Source: Ruegeria lacuscaerulensis
GTDB taxonomy: Bacteria > Pseudomonadota > Alphaproteobacteria > Rhodobacterales > Rhodobacteraceae
Direction: 5' to 3'
Length of the DNA stretch: 64,000 nt
Assembly: GCF_013034685.1 (NCBI RefSeq)
Contig: NZ_WQGO01000005.1
Location: 248,001 to 312,000, forward strand
This document shows positions 44,526 through 54,232 of the stretch, in pieces. The position numbers and the translations under genes were made by a program. The notes under the pieces were generated by a model. That model was not told the origin of the DNA, did not search any database, and saw only the letters and a list, made by a program, of their open reading frames with translations. How positions within the stretch are numbered: position 1 is the first letter of the stretch; each line of letters starts with the position of its first letter.

Positions 44526-47018
44526 TTATGCGCGCTCGACCTTACAGGCGCATTTCTTGTAGTCGGTTTCCTTCGACAGCGGGCAGGTTGCATCCAACGT
44601 CAGTTTGTTAGTCAGCTGGTGCTCGTCAAACCAAGGCATGAAGACCAGCCCACGTGGCACCTTGTTGCGCCCACGGGTTTCGACCCGGCTGGTCACTTCG
44701 CCCCTGCGGGTGGACAAAACAATTTCCTGACCGCGCCGCAGACCGCGATCCCGGGCGTCGTCGGGGTGCATGAAAACAACAGCTGACGGGAAGGCGCGGT
44801 GCAATTCCGGAACCCGGCGGGTCATCGAACCCGAATGCCAGTGTTCAAGAACCCGACCAGTACAGAGCCACAAATCGTATTCATTGTCCGGCTCTTCAGC
44901 AGCAGGTTCGTAAGGCGCGAAGATAATTTTGGCCTTGCCGTCCTTGTGGCCATAGAATTTCACGTCGGCCCCTTCGGGTACATAGGGGTCATAGCCTTCG
45001 CGGAAACGATAAAGCGTTTCTTTGCCGTCCACGACCGGCCAACGCATACCGCGTGCCTGATGGTACATTTCGAACGGTGCCAGATCGTGCCCATGACCGC
45101 GCCCGAATTCGGCGTATTCTTCGAACAATCCTTTCTGCACGTAAAACCCAAAATGCTGTGCTTCGTCATTGTCGAAACCTTCGGCAGTTTCAGAAAGCGG
45201 GTATTTGTCCACATTCCCGTTCTGGAACAGAACCTCGAACATCGTCTTGCCGCGATGCTCTGGCATCTTGGCCAGCAGCTCTTCGCCCCAGACTTCTTCT
45301 ACGGTGAAGCGTTTCGAGAATTCCATTAGCTGCCAAAGGTCGGATTTAGCCTCGCCCGGCGCTTTAACCTGTTGATGCCAGAACTGAGTGCGGCGCTCGG
45401 CGTTGCCATATGCGCCTTCTTTCTCGACCCACATAGCCGTTGGCAGGATCAGGTCGGCTGAAACTGCGGTGACGGTTGGATAGGGATCTGAAACGGTGAT
45501 GAAGTTTTCAGGATTGCGATAACCGGGATACCCTTCCTCATTGATATTCGGGGCGGCTTGCATGTTGTTGTTGCACTGAACCCAATACGCGTTCAGCACA
45601 CCGTCTTTCAGCATTCGATGTTGTAAAACAGCGTGGAAGCCCGGTTTTGGCGGGATTGTACCTTCGGGAATTTTCCATGCGGTTTCACAAATCTCGCGGT
45701 GCTCGTCATTTGCGACAACCATGTCCGCGGGCAGGCGGTGGGCGAATGTGCCAACCTCTCGGGCGGTGCCGCAGGCAGATGGTTGGCCGGTCAGCGAGAA
45801 GGGCGAGTTGCCGGGTTCGGAAATCTTGCCAACCAAAAGGTGGACGTTGTACATCAGCGAGTTCACCCACGAACCGCGCGTATGCTGGTTGAAACCCATG
45901 GTCCAAAGGCTCATGACTTTCCGGTTTGGATCCGCATATTGTTTCGCAAGTTTCTCAAGCTTGTCAGCGGGAACACCTGAGAGTTCAGATACATATTCCA
46001 AAGTGTATGGCTCAACAGCTTTGGCATATTCTTCGAAGCTGATGGGTTCCATTTTGCCCGAGTTCGGGTTTTCCGCGTCTTGCTGAAGTTGGTTTTCGTC
46101 GCGCAGGCCGTAACCGATATCGGTTGCCGTCTTGGTGATGTTTACGTGCTTTTTGACGAAGTCTTCGTTCACCGCACCATTCTGAATGATGTAGTTGGCG
46201 ATATAGTTCAGGATCGCCAGATCTGTCTGTGGATTGAACACGATGCCATTGTCAGCCAATTCGAAAGAACGATGTTCAAATGTTGACAGGACATGAACTT
46301 CGCTGCCCGGTTTGGTCAGACGCGTGTCTGTCAGGCGCGACCACAGGATGGGGTGCATCTCGGCCATATTCGAGCCCCACAGAACGAACGTGTCTGCGTG
46401 TTCGAAATCGTCATAGCAACCCATCGGCTCATCAATGCCGAAGGTGCGCATGAAGCCAACAACAGCCGAGGCCATGCAATGACGGGCATTGGGGTCGATA
46501 TTATTCGAGCGGAAGCCGGCTTTCATCAGCTTGGCGGCGGCGTAGCCTTCCCAGACCGTCCACTGACCCGAGCCGAACATGCCCACGCTGGTCGGGCCTT
46601 TCTTGGCCAGCGCCTCTTTCCACTTGGCGGCCATGACATCAAAGGCTTCGTCCCAGCTGACCGGTTCGAACTCGCCATTTTTGTCGTATTCGCCATTGGT
46701 CTTGCGCAGCAACGGAGTGGTCAGGCGGTCTTTGCCATACATAATTTTGGATAGGAAATAGCCCTTGATACAGTTCAGGCCGCGGTTCACCGGCGCGTCC
46801 GGGTCGCCCTGAGTGGCCACAACGCGACCTTCCTTGGTGCCAACCAGAACGGAACAGCCCGTTCCGCAGAACCGGCACGCGGCCTTGTCCCAGCGGATAT
46901 CCGGCGTCGCCGCCTGAGCGTCGGCCGTGCCTGTGGCCAGCGGAATACCGGCGGCCGAGGCCGTGGCTGTGGCAGCAGTGGCTTTGAGGAATGTCCGGCG
47001 TGATTCAGAATGTGTCAT
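44526..47018 (-). CDS. napA: Periplasmic nitrate reductase catalytic subunit NapA
   Basis: 830 residues, normal length. The twin-arginine signal ([16 protein letters not shown]) exports the folded Mo enzyme. Cluster ligands are Cys48, Cys51, Cys55 and Cys83. The molybdenum ligand is Cys181 ([13 protein letters not shown]). It binds Mo-bis-MGD and reduces nitrate to nitrite. The start overlaps the napD stop. All diagnostic motifs are intact. Confidence 0.96.
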   Translation of the reverse strand: MTHSESRRTFLKATAATATASAAGIPLATGTADAQAATPDIRWDKAACRFCGTGCSVLVGTKEGRVVATQGDPDAPVNRGLNCIKGYFLSKIMYGKDRLTTPLLRKTNGEYDKNGEFEPVSWDEAFDVMAAKWKEALAKKGPTSVGMFGSGQWTVWEGYAAAKLMKAGFRSNNIDPNARHCMASAVVGFMRTFGIDEPMGCYDDFEHADTFVLWGSNMAEMHPILWSRLTDTRLTKPGSEVHVLSTFEHRSFELADNGIVFNPQTDLAILNYIANYIIQNGAVNEDFVKKHVNITKTATDIGYGLRDENQLQQDAENPNSGKMEPISFEEYAKAVEPYTLEYVSELSGVPADKLEKLAKQYADPNRKVMSLWTMGFNQHTRGSWVNSLMYNVHLLVGKISEPGNSPFSLTGQPSACGTAREVGTFAHRLPADMVVANDEHREICETAWKIPEGTIPPKPGFHAVLQHRMLKDGVLNAYWVQCNNNMQAAPNINEEGYPGYRNPENFITVSDPYPTVTAVSADLILPTAMWVEKEGAYGNAERRTQFWHQQVKAPGEAKSDLWQLMEFSKRFTVEEVWGEELLAKMPEHRGKTMFEVLFQNGNVDKYPLSETAEGFDNDEAQHFGFYVQKGLFEEYAEFGRGHGHDLAPFEMYHQARGMRWPVVDGKETLYRFREGYDPYVPEGADVKFYGHKDGKAKIIFAPYEPAAEEPDNEYDLWLCTGRVLEHWHSGSMTRRVPELHRAFPSAVVFMHPDDARDRGLRRGQEIVLSTRRGEVTSRVETRGRNKVPRGLVFMPWFDEHQLTNKLTLDATCPLSKETDYKKCACKVERA

Positions 47019-47308
47019 AGCGTGAGCCTCCGGCTGGTGGTTTGGCTTAGGGCATCGGGACGCGGGCGGGTCTCTGCGAGGTCCTCGAAATGGTGATAGG
47101 TCAACGTCAGAGACACGACCCCGGGGATCTGGTGCAGATCCATGATGGTCTCGGACGCAAGGCGTTCAGGGGTATCTTCGACCACGACGACGAAACGGCC
47201 GTCTTCGGTCTGGGCGTGGATTTCCACACCCGGTGTATCGCTCATGGATTGCGCCGCAGCCGTAGCGTAGTCGGGCGCGACATGGGCAAGGCAACCGCAG
47301 ATGTTCAT
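47015..47308 (-). CDS. napD: NapD, NapA-specific chaperone
   Basis: 97 residues, ferredoxin-like fold that binds the NapA Tat signal. The sequence [13 protein letters not shown] and the ending [16 protein letters not shown] are family-typical. The frame is open further upstream inside napF, but ATG 47308, overlapping the napF stop, is the correct start. It lies directly upstream of napA. Confidence 0.9.
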   Translation of the reverse strand: MNICGCLAHVAPDYATAAAQSMSDTPGVEIHAQTEDGRFVVVVEDTPERLASETIMDLHQIPGVVSLTLTYHHFEDLAETRPRPDALSQTTSRRLTL

Positions 47309-47820
47309 TGCACAGCTTCCATTTTGGGTTGAGGGGTGTGGCCCAGCGAGATGGCATCCGCCGGGCAAACGGTAGGGCAGAGCCCGCAGCCGGTGCAGGC
47401 CGCTACATCCAGTGTCGGTTTGGCCCGACCACCGGTTTGCAGCGAGAACCGGATCGCGCTTTCTTCGCAATTGTCCTGGCAGAGGCGGCAACTGACGCCA
47501 TTCATCGACAGGCAAGAGTCCAGCTTCAGCGCGGCACGCCATGGCCAGTCGAAAACAAGGTCGATGTCCAAAGCAGGGGTTGGGCAAGCATTGGCGCATT
47601 CGCCGCAAAAAGTGCAGGGATTGTCTGAGGGTTGAAAAACAGGAAAGCCGTCCGCAGCGATTGCAATCACGTCCTCAGGACAAGCCGATGCGCAATCGCC
47701 GCATTTCGTGCAGTGCTTGAGAAAGTCAGGCCCGACCGATCCCGGAGGTCTGGCTGTCACACCGTCCTCATCGTGAAATCTCGCGCTCAGGAAGGCGCGC
47801 CGGGTAGTCACTTGGCCCAT
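47305..47820 (-). CDS. napF: Ferredoxin-type protein NapF
   Basis: 171 residues with four iron-sulfur motifs: CTKCGDCASACP, CTFCGECANACP, CLSMNGVSCRLCQDNCE and CTGCGLCPTVCP. It is a cytoplasmic helper thought to act in NapA maturation. The N-terminal TTRRAFLSARF resembles a Tat signal but lacks a hydrophobic segment. ATG 47820 is chosen; a TTG six bases upstream is possible. It is first gene of the operon behind the FNR box. Confidence 0.9.
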   Translation of the reverse strand: MGQVTTRRAFLSARFHDEDGVTARPPGSVGPDFLKHCTKCGDCASACPEDVIAIAADGFPVFQPSDNPCTFCGECANACPTPALDIDLVFDWPWRAALKLDSCLSMNGVSCRLCQDNCEESAIRFSLQTGGRAKPTLDVAACTGCGLCPTVCPADAISLGHTPQPKMEAVQ

Positions 47821-47891
47821 TCTCAAAGACCTGGCTTTGCTAGATTCTGTTCGTCGCTATTCCCGATTAACGGCTTCGTTTAGCGCCGGAT

Positions 47892-47905
47892 TTGATATTG
47901 ATCAA
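47892..47905 (-). promoter_or_regulatory. FNR/Anr-type binding site upstream of napF
   Basis: Perfect palindrome TTGAT-ATTG-ATCAA, identical to the FNR half-site consensus. Its centre lies 78 bases from the napF ATG. A class II position (centre at -41.5) would put transcription start near 47857, leaving room for a TTAATC -10-like element at 47865-47870. It implies oxygen-limited expression of nap. Confidence 0.85.
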
Positions 47906-48025
47906 TTTCTTGGCAGTTTTTGCATGGAACTTAAAAAAATATGCATGCAAAAAATCTGTTTTGTCAAATTGTTGCAGGTGCGCTGACAGCTCGGCAAGCG
48001 TCGGGACTGACAAAAACAAGCCAAT

Positions 48026-49039
48026 TTATCTTTTGGGCTTCGCCGTTCTGAGCAGCAGAATGAACACGAAAATCGAGCCCAGTGAGGTCGTCACAATTCC
48101 GACCGGTAGCTCTTGCGGGGCAAGCATCAGGCGGCTGAGGATATCGGACCCGGTCAGCAGCACCGCGCCAACCACGGCTGCCGTCGGGACAAGGTGATTG
48201 TGCAAAGGACCAGCGATGCCGCGCGCAATATGTGGAACCATCAGGCCAACAAAGCCGATCACACCGGCGACCGACACAAAAACGGCGGTCGCGAGCGCTG
48301 CAACAAAGAACATTTTGAACCGTAGCGACTGAACCGGAACGCCCAGTGTTGTTGCCGTGACATCTCCGGTCAGCAGCGCATCCAGCCAGCGGCTACGATA
48401 GAGGGCATAGGCCAGAATAAGCGCCAGCCCGGCGCAGACCAGCGGGAAGGTTTCCCATCGCGCCAGACCCAAACCGCCAAGCATCCAGAAGATGACGGAA
48501 TGGGCAGCACGGTTATCGCCTGCGAAAATCAGGTAATTGGTTAGGGCTGAGAACAGGAAGGACACCGCAAGCCCGGCTAGGATCAATTTCTCAGGCGCGC
48601 TCGTCCGCAATCCGTGTACCAAAGCCAGCACGATGCCAGAGGCCACCAGCCCTCCGCAAAACGCCGCCAGCGGCAAGGTCCAGAACCCCAGAATGTCCCC
48701 GGTTACGGTGATGACGAACACAGCACCCGCTGCAGCGCCCGAAGACAGCCCGAACAGAAACGGGTCGGCCAGATCGTTCCGCGTGGTTGTCTGCAAGACA
48801 ACGCCGACAATCCCCAAACCAGCGCCGATCACGGCCGCAAACAGCGCGCGGGGCAGGCGCAGGTCAAAGACGATACGGTGCAGGGGCGACACGTCTCCAT
48901 CCACAAGGCCTGTGCCCAGCAATATGGCCTCGAATGTATCGGACAGAGGGATGGATGTGGTTCCGTAGATTGTTGAAACCAGAAGAAGGGCGGCCAGAAT
49001 GACCGCCCCCACCAAAAGTGTCAGCCCCAGACGGCCCAA
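48026..49039 (-). CDS. FecCD-family ABC transporter permease (probable corrinoid uptake)
   Basis: 337 residues with eight or more membrane segments, BtuC/FecD type. Family motifs include LRLPRALFAAVIGAGLGIVG, DPFLFGLSSGAAAGA, GFVGLMVPHIAR and the ending LPVGIVTTSLGSIFVFILLL. The start is a TTG one base after the stop of the binding protein gene, suggesting coupling. The operon is behind a cobalamin riboswitch, which points to vitamin B12 or related corrinoids rather than siderophores. Confidence 0.85.
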   Translation of the reverse strand: MGRLGLTLLVGAVILAALLLVSTIYGTTSIPLSDTFEAILLGTGLVDGDVSPLHRIVFDLRLPRALFAAVIGAGLGIVGVVLQTTTRNDLADPFLFGLSSGAAAGAVFVITVTGDILGFWTLPLAAFCGGLVASGIVLALVHGLRTSAPEKLILAGLAVSFLFSALTNYLIFAGDNRAAHSVIFWMLGGLGLARWETFPLVCAGLALILAYALYRSRWLDALLTGDVTATTLGVPVQSLRFKMFFVAALATAVFVSVAGVIGFVGLMVPHIARGIAGPLHNHLVPTAAVVGAVLLTGSDILSRLMLAPQELPVGIVTTSLGSIFVFILLLRTAKPKR

Positions 49040-49040
49040 A

Positions 49041-49988
49041 TTAGTTCAGGCCCTTATGCATGGCCTGTGCCATTTTCGAGATCGCCTGAATGTTCGCGGG
49101 TCCCGGCGTTAGTTCTTCGTACCGCAGACCGATCCAGCGCTCGTTTTTGACCGCATCGGTTTGCGACATCACCGGGTGCTCTTGCAGGAATTTGAACGTA
49201 TCCGCCGCGCCATTTCCGGTTTGATAGTCCAACAGCACCAGGAACTCGGGGTTCGCGGCGGCCACGGCCTCCCAAGAGCTGCGGCCCCAGCTTGTATCCA
49301 TGTCATGGGTCACGTTCTGACCGCCCGCAGCGGCAATCATCGCATCAGGGATGGCGTATTTTCCGGCGGTGAAGGGCGCATCAGCGGGCCCGTCCAGCAG
49401 GAACACGCGCGGTTTTGGCAGATCGGCGGTTTTCGCCTCAATCGCGGCCAGCTCGTCTTTCCAGCCTGAAACCAACGCTTCGGCCTTGTCTTCAACATGC
49501 ATGACCTTGCCCAGACGCAGGACATCGTCAAACAGCAGGTCCATGCTGGCCTTTGGGCGGTCCTTATGCAGGTGAACGCAGCTTTCCGACAGGATCATAG
49601 TCTTGATCCCGAAGGGCGCCAGCGTTTCCGGTGTCACATCACCACCGGGCCGCATTCCGTAGTACCAACCGGCAAAGAACAGGTCGGGTTCAACGGCCAC
49701 CAGGTTCTCGACCGTCGGATATTTCGGGGCCAGTTCCGGGATATCGCCGCGCAGCGAGTCGAACTCGGGGCTGGTTTTGTACCAGCCGGTAATCCCGGTC
49801 AGGCCGACGATCTTGTCTTGTAGACCCAGTGCAAAGGCCATGTCGGTCATGTTCATGTCATGCACGACCAGACGCTCGGGCTGGGTTTCAAACGCCAGCG
49901 GTTCGCCGCAATTGTCGACGGTAACTTCATGCGCGGCGGCACCGCCCGCCATGGCTGTAACCAGCGCCACGGACAATATGTGTTTCAT
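49041..49988 (-). CDS. Periplasmic substrate-binding protein of the BtuF/FecB class
   Basis: 315 residues. A signal peptide (MKHILSVALVTAMAGGAAA) precedes a bi-lobed helical-backbone binding domain (PERLVVHDMNMTDMAFALGL, then VEPDLFFAGWYYG). A start overlapping the ATPase stop (ATGA) shows operon coupling. It delivers the ligand to the permease at 48026. Riboswitch control makes corrinoid the best guess; sequence alone would also allow iron complexes. Confidence 0.85.
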   Translation of the reverse strand: MKHILSVALVTAMAGGAAAHEVTVDNCGEPLAFETQPERLVVHDMNMTDMAFALGLQDKIVGLTGITGWYKTSPEFDSLRGDIPELAPKYPTVENLVAVEPDLFFAGWYYGMRPGGDVTPETLAPFGIKTMILSESCVHLHKDRPKASMDLLFDDVLRLGKVMHVEDKAEALVSGWKDELAAIEAKTADLPKPRVFLLDGPADAPFTAGKYAIPDAMIAAAGGQNVTHDMDTSWGRSSWEAVAAANPEFLVLLDYQTGNGAADTFKFLQEHPVMSQTDAVKNERWIGLRYEELTPGPANIQAISKMAQAMHKGLN

Positions 49989-50791
49989 TCGGAAATGCTC
50001 CTAACAGGATTGGAAACTGAGGTTTTTCGGATGTCCAGCGCCGGGATCAAGCGGCCCTCGTGCTGGAAAAACAGGTAATCTACGCCGAACGTGTCACGCA
50101 CGCGGTCGGTGGTGAGCACGTCGGCCACAGGTCCGAACCCGGTAAGACGGGTGGATTTCATCAGCGCGACATGCGTCGCAAATTCCGGGATCATGACCAG
50201 ATCGTGGACGATCATCACCACTGTGATCCCCAGCCCGGCCACCAGTGACAACATCCGCCCCTTGGCGTCCGGGTCCAGATGGTTGGTGGGCTCGTCCAGA
50301 AACAGCAGTGCCGGGTTTTGTGCCAATGCCCGCGCGATATGGGCGCGCTGCCGTTCCCCGCCCGACAGAACCGCCATGCGCTTGTCGGCCAGATCGTTCA
50401 GGCTGGTCAGGTCCAAAATTCGCGCAAGATCGGCGGCATGGGCCTCGGCCGAGCGGTCGGCCCGGATCGGGATCTGTCCCAGCGCTACATACTCGCGCAA
50501 GGAGAGCCGCCCGTCGGGATATTCCTGCTGGCTGACAACAGCGATCATCCGCGCACGCTCGGTCGCCGACATGCTGCGCAAATTTCGCCCCTTGAACAAT
50601 ACATTGCCGTCCGAAGGATGCTCGGACCCGCATAGAAGGTTCATCAGCGTTGTCTTGCCCGCGCCGTTGGGCCCGGCGATGGCCAGAACCGCGCCTTCGT
50701 GAAGCGCAAAGGTGATGTCCTGAAGCAGAACTTCGCCGTGATAGGCGTGATAACCGACGCCGTTGACCTGAAGGAACGCATGTTCGTTCAT
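49985..50791 (-). CDS. ABC transporter ATP-binding protein (BtuD/FecE type)
   Basis: 268 residues with Walker A GPNGAGKTTL, Q-loop VSQQEYPDGRLSL, signature VLSGGERQRAHIARAL, Walker B ALLFLDEPTNHLD and H-loop MIVHDL. The frame extends upstream to 51223, but ATG 50791, overlapping the DUF1636 stop, is the real start. It energises the BtuFCD-like importer. Confidence 0.9.
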   Translation of the reverse strand: MNEHAFLQVNGVGYHAYHGEVLLQDITFALHEGAVLAIAGPNGAGKTTLMNLLCGSEHPSDGNVLFKGRNLRSMSATERARMIAVVSQQEYPDGRLSLREYVALGQIPIRADRSAEAHAADLARILDLTSLNDLADKRMAVLSGGERQRAHIARALAQNPALLFLDEPTNHLDPDAKGRMLSLVAGLGITVVMIVHDLVMIPEFATHVALMKSTRLTGFGPVADVLTTDRVRDTFGVDYLFFQHEGRLIPALDIRKTSVSNPVRSISE

Positions 50792-51132
50792 GTGGCCCCC
50801 GTCGCCAAGGGCGGCATCCGCGACAAGGTCTTGTGCAACAGCGCCTCGGGGCGATCCGTTGCCTTGGTCCAACCTGTGGAACTGTTTTGGTATTGCCGCG
50901 CGAAAGCGGCCAAAGCGTCGATATCGGCCGAGGTTTGAATTTCGCCAAACAGATATTGTGCCTTCGCACCCGCCTGAAATCCAACGGTCAGTGGGTGATC
51001 GCAACCGGCCATACACTCGATCATCCGTGTGCCGTAGCCCTCGGGCAGGCGCTCGCGCAGGGCCTCGGCAATCGATAGCGCCGCCTCTGCCCCTTGGCAG
51101 GTCGTGCAGATCAGCACCACATGATCCGTCAT
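50788..51132 (-). CDS. DUF1636 family thioredoxin-like protein
   Basis: 114 residues. The N-terminal ICTTCQGAEAALSIAEAL and the central MIECMAGCDHPLTVGFQ hold four cysteines in a 2Fe-2S thioredoxin-like pattern. DUF1636 genes are commonly seen with B12-regulated transport or cobaltochelatase genes. GGCGGAG precedes the ATG at 51132. It is the first gene after the cobalamin riboswitch and overlaps the ABC ATPase gene. Its molecular role is not established. Confidence 0.8.
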   Translation of the reverse strand: MTDHVVLICTTCQGAEAALSIAEALRERLPEGYGTRMIECMAGCDHPLTVGFQAGAKAQYLFGEIQTSADIDALAAFARQYQNSSTGWTKATDRPEALLHKTLSRMPPLATGAT

Positions 51133-51248
51133 GCTCCGCCCCACCTGCATGCCAGACGGGCAGGGAGAGGAACGGTTCTGATGACATCGGGTCGATGTGA
51201 CATTGAGCCTCTTTCCAGGACACCCCGCCCCGGTTTGGTTGCGTTTGA

Positions 51249-51420
51249 GATGGCAGGTCTCCTGACTCGCGGGTCTGTGCTTGGCCACCCTTCCCGACCT
51301 GATCCGGCCAGTGGGATATTGGCGTCGCTCACCGCCTACAGTTGCGGGGGCAGTTACGGATTTGGTCTGCACCTTACCGTATTCCCTTTTCATCCCGCGC
51401 GTGCAGCATCGGGAACCATC
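51249..51420 (-). ncRNA. Cobalamin (B12) riboswitch
   Basis: On the minus strand the leader begins GATGG and ends CCATC (P1 pairing). It contains the B12 box AGTCAGGAGACCTGCC at 51267-51252 and the conserved internal AAAAGGGAA and GCCCCCGCAACTG elements. The 117-base stretch to the DUF1636 ATG holds the expression platform; sequestration of the GGCGGAG site is plausible. High B12 should shut off the operon. Confidence 0.93.
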
Positions 51421-51671
51421 GTAGCGTCACTGCCTCAGATCAGAGCATGGGTCAATATGGATTCCGCAACGTTCCAGTGAAGACAGCGCAAAGGATATTG
51501 CTGCTCAGTGGGCAATCAGTTATGCTGCGACGCAGCAAAATTTGAAAGCCGAGGCTCCGTTTTGCGGGCTCAAGGGTGCTGGACGTACTATTGTGACCCC
51601 GAACTGACCTGTATCAATTAAACCCGCGACCCAAGTCGGTAAGACGTCCGAAAAACCAAAGTTGGCACGCT

Positions 51672-53066
51672 ATGAAAATCCAGGAAAACAAAACCTTCGA
51701 GCAGCTCAAGGTTGGCGACGCGGCACAACTGACCCGCTTGTGCACGGTTGACGACCTTTATGCTTTTGCCTCGGCCTCGGGCGATCACAATCCGCTGCAT
51801 CTGGCAGCCTATGACGGGGATGGCGACGGCCTTGCCGAAGCCGTCGCACCCGCGCTGTGGCCCGCCGGTCTGGTCGCAGCCGTGCTGGGAAACTACATGC
51901 CCGGCGCCGGAACGCAGACTCGCCGCGCGGATTTGGCCTTCCACCTCCCGGTGCTTGCGGGTGAAGAACTGACTGCCTTTGTCGCTGTTGAGGAAAAGCG
52001 CGACGATGGTGATCTGCTCTGCTCAGTCGAAGTGCGACGGGTCGTTGACAATGCACTGGTTCTCAGCGGCACCGTTCAGGTCACACCGCCTTCGACGCAT
52101 ATGGAGTTCGACTCGGTCGAGGTCCCTGGCCTGATCGTGCAGCGGCACCGCCATTTCGACGCGCTGTTGGAAAAAGCGCGCCCACTAGAGCCGATGCCAA
52201 CCGCCGTTGTTGCGCCAGAAGAGCCCAACTCTCTGAGCGGCGCGTTGCTGGGGCATGCCAATCATATTATTTCGCCGATCCTCGTCGGGGACCCCGATAA
52301 AATCGCCGCTGCTGCCGCTGAGCTGGGGGCCGACTTGTCTGGCATCGAAATTGTCGAGGCCCGCAGCCACGGCATCGCCGCGCACCGTGCCGTGGATCTT
52401 GTAGTCGACGGACGCGCGCAGACCCTGATGAAGGGGTATCTGCATACCGATGAGTTGCTGCACGCGGTTTTGCGTCGTGAAAAAGGGCTGCGCACAGGGC
52501 GGCGACTGTCACATGTGTTCGTAATGGATGTTCCGGGCATGTCGCGCCCGATCATGGTGACGGATGCGGCGGTGAATATTGCGCCTGATTTGGAAACCAA
52601 GGCGGATATCGTGCAAAACGCGATTCACCTGGCACATTCTTTGGGAATTGAACAGCCCAAGGTCGGCGTGTTGTCGGCGGTTGAGACGATCAACCCGCAT
52701 ATGCCGTCATCGGTCGATGCGGCCTTGCTGTCGAAAATGGCCGAGCGCGGTCAGATCACCGGCGGGTTGGTCGATGGGCCGCTGGCGATGGACAATGCGG
52801 TTGATCTGAACGCCGCCCGTACCAAAGGGATCACGTCAGAGGTTGCCGGTGCTGCCGATATTCTGGTCGCGCCTAATATTGAGGCCGGGAATATGGTGGC
52901 AAAACAGTTGACCTTCATCTCTCATGCCGAGGCGGCAGGGGTCGTGATCGGTGCGGCCGTTCCCATCATTTTGACGTCACGATCCGATGATGATGCCTCG
53001 CGATTGGCATCCTGTGCTGTAGCCGCGCTTCATGCGCATGCAAACAAGGGTAAAATCCATGGCTGA
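51672..53066 (+). CDS. MaoC-like hydratase / phosphate acetyltransferase fusion
   Basis: 464 residues. The N-terminal 1-140 is a MaoC hot-dog domain with the dehydratase-like FASASGDHNPLHL motif (Asp/His). A Pta/Ptb-type acyltransferase domain follows (about 160-464: LGHANHIISPILVGDPDKI, AADILVAPNIEAGNM, HAEAAGVVIGAAVPIILTSRS). The fusion is a known enzyme type annotated as enoyl-CoA hydratase/phosphate acetyltransferase. No strong ribosome-binding site is visible. It overlaps acetate kinase by 8 bases, forming an acyl-CoA to acyl phosphate to ATP route. Confidence 0.88.
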   Translation: MKIQENKTFEQLKVGDAAQLTRLCTVDDLYAFASASGDHNPLHLAAYDGDGDGLAEAVAPALWPAGLVAAVLGNYMPGAGTQTRRADLAFHLPVLAGEELTAFVAVEEKRDDGDLLCSVEVRRVVDNALVLSGTVQVTPPSTHMEFDSVEVPGLIVQRHRHFDALLEKARPLEPMPTAVVAPEEPNSLSGALLGHANHIISPILVGDPDKIAAAAAELGADLSGIEIVEARSHGIAAHRAVDLVVDGRAQTLMKGYLHTDELLHAVLRREKGLRTGRRLSHVFVMDVPGMSRPIMVTDAAVNIAPDLETKADIVQNAIHLAHSLGIEQPKVGVLSAVETINPHMPSSVDAALLSKMAERGQITGGLVDGPLAMDNAVDLNAARTKGITSEVAGAADILVAPNIEAGNMVAKQLTFISHAEAAGVVIGAAVPIILTSRSDDDASRLASCAVAALHAHANKGKIHG

Positions 53067-54231
53067 TCATGTTGTGGCGCTGAACGCCGGGTCTTCTTCC
53101 CTGAAATTCGCGCTTTATGAGCTGGTTGAGGGCAATCGCCCCAGTATGCGCTGGCGTGGCCAGATCGAACGTTTGGGCGACGCACCACGTTTGCTGGCCC
53201 AATCCGCTGGAGGACGCTCGATCGACCGTCCTTTGACCAACACCAAAAGCCATGACGAGGCGATCCACGCCTTTCTGGAAATGGCGCGGGAATACCTGCC
53301 GGACATCCATGTACGTGCCATCGGGCACCGCGTCGTCCACGGGGGCACTGTTTATTCCGAGCCGGTGCGCATTAACGCCTCGGTTGTCGAGACGTTGTCT
53401 GGGTTCATACCTTTCGCGCCGCTGCATCAGCCCTATAGTCTTGCAGGGATACGCGCAGCCAGCGCGGCCTTCCCGGATACAGCGCAGATCGCCTGCTTTG
53501 ACACGGCGTTCCATCGGACACACCCTTGGGTCAACGACACCTTCGCCCTGCCGCAGAGCTACTATAACAAAGGCGTACGACGGTACGGGTTTCACGGGCT
53601 CAGCTACGACTACATAACGCAAAAGCTGAAAGAGATCGCGCCGGGCTTGTACGACGGGCGCGTGGTTATTGCGCATCTGGGTAACGGGGCCTCGATGTGT
53701 GCGGTTTCGGGTGGTCGGGCGGTGGCCTCGACTATGGGGTTCTCGGCGCTGGACGGGTTGCCAATGGGAACGCGTAGCGGGCAGCTTGACCCTGGTGTTG
53801 TGCTTTACATGATGCAGCAGGAAGGCCTGTCGGCGGATGAGATTGCCGAGATTCTGTATCGCAAATCCGGTCTGCTGGGTCTGTCGGGGATATCGTCGGA
53901 CATGCGCACCCTTCTGTCCGCTGACACGTCCGAGGCGCGTAAGGCCATTGACTATTACGTCTTCCGCATACGCCGCGAATTGGGCGCATTGTCAGCCGCA
54001 CTGGAAGGGATCGACGCGCTGGTCTTTACGGGTGGTGTTGGCGAGAACTCGGCCGCAATCCGGCAGATGGTGTGTGACGGCATGCGCTGGATCGGGATCG
54101 AGATGGATCACGCCCGGAATGCCGATGGTGGCACGGTTCTTTCAACCGATTTCAGCCGCGTGCGGATTCTGTCGATTCCGACGAATGAGGAAATGGTGAT
54201 CGCCCGCGCGGCTGCGAACCTAGTGGAGTGA
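53059..54231 (+). CDS. ackA: Acetate/propionate kinase
   Basis: 390 residues. It makes ATP and acetate (or a short acid) from acyl phosphate and ADP, or runs in reverse. The N-terminal VVALNAGSSSLKFALYEL and the ACFDTAFHRTHPW, HLGNGASMCAV, DGLPMGTRSGQLDPG and VFTGGVGENSAAIR motifs are intact. AAGGG precedes ATG 53059. It is the second gene of the maoC-pta operon. Confidence 0.93.
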   Translation: MADHVVALNAGSSSLKFALYELVEGNRPSMRWRGQIERLGDAPRLLAQSAGGRSIDRPLTNTKSHDEAIHAFLEMAREYLPDIHVRAIGHRVVHGGTVYSEPVRINASVVETLSGFIPFAPLHQPYSLAGIRAASAAFPDTAQIACFDTAFHRTHPWVNDTFALPQSYYNKGVRRYGFHGLSYDYITQKLKEIAPGLYDGRVVIAHLGNGASMCAVSGGRAVASTMGFSALDGLPMGTRSGQLDPGVVLYMMQQEGLSADEIAEILYRKSGLLGLSGISSDMRTLLSADTSEARKAIDYYVFRIRRELGALSAALEGIDALVFTGGVGENSAAIRQMVCDGMRWIGIEMDHARNADGGTVLSTDFSRVRILSIPTNEEMVIARAAANLVE

Positions 54232-54232
54232 C

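Noticed and set aside
50788-51393. Longer starts for the DUF1636 gene and the downstream ATPase gene
   Set aside because: The extension of the first enters the cobalamin riboswitch. Good starts exist at 51132 and 50791 with an overlap typical of coupling.
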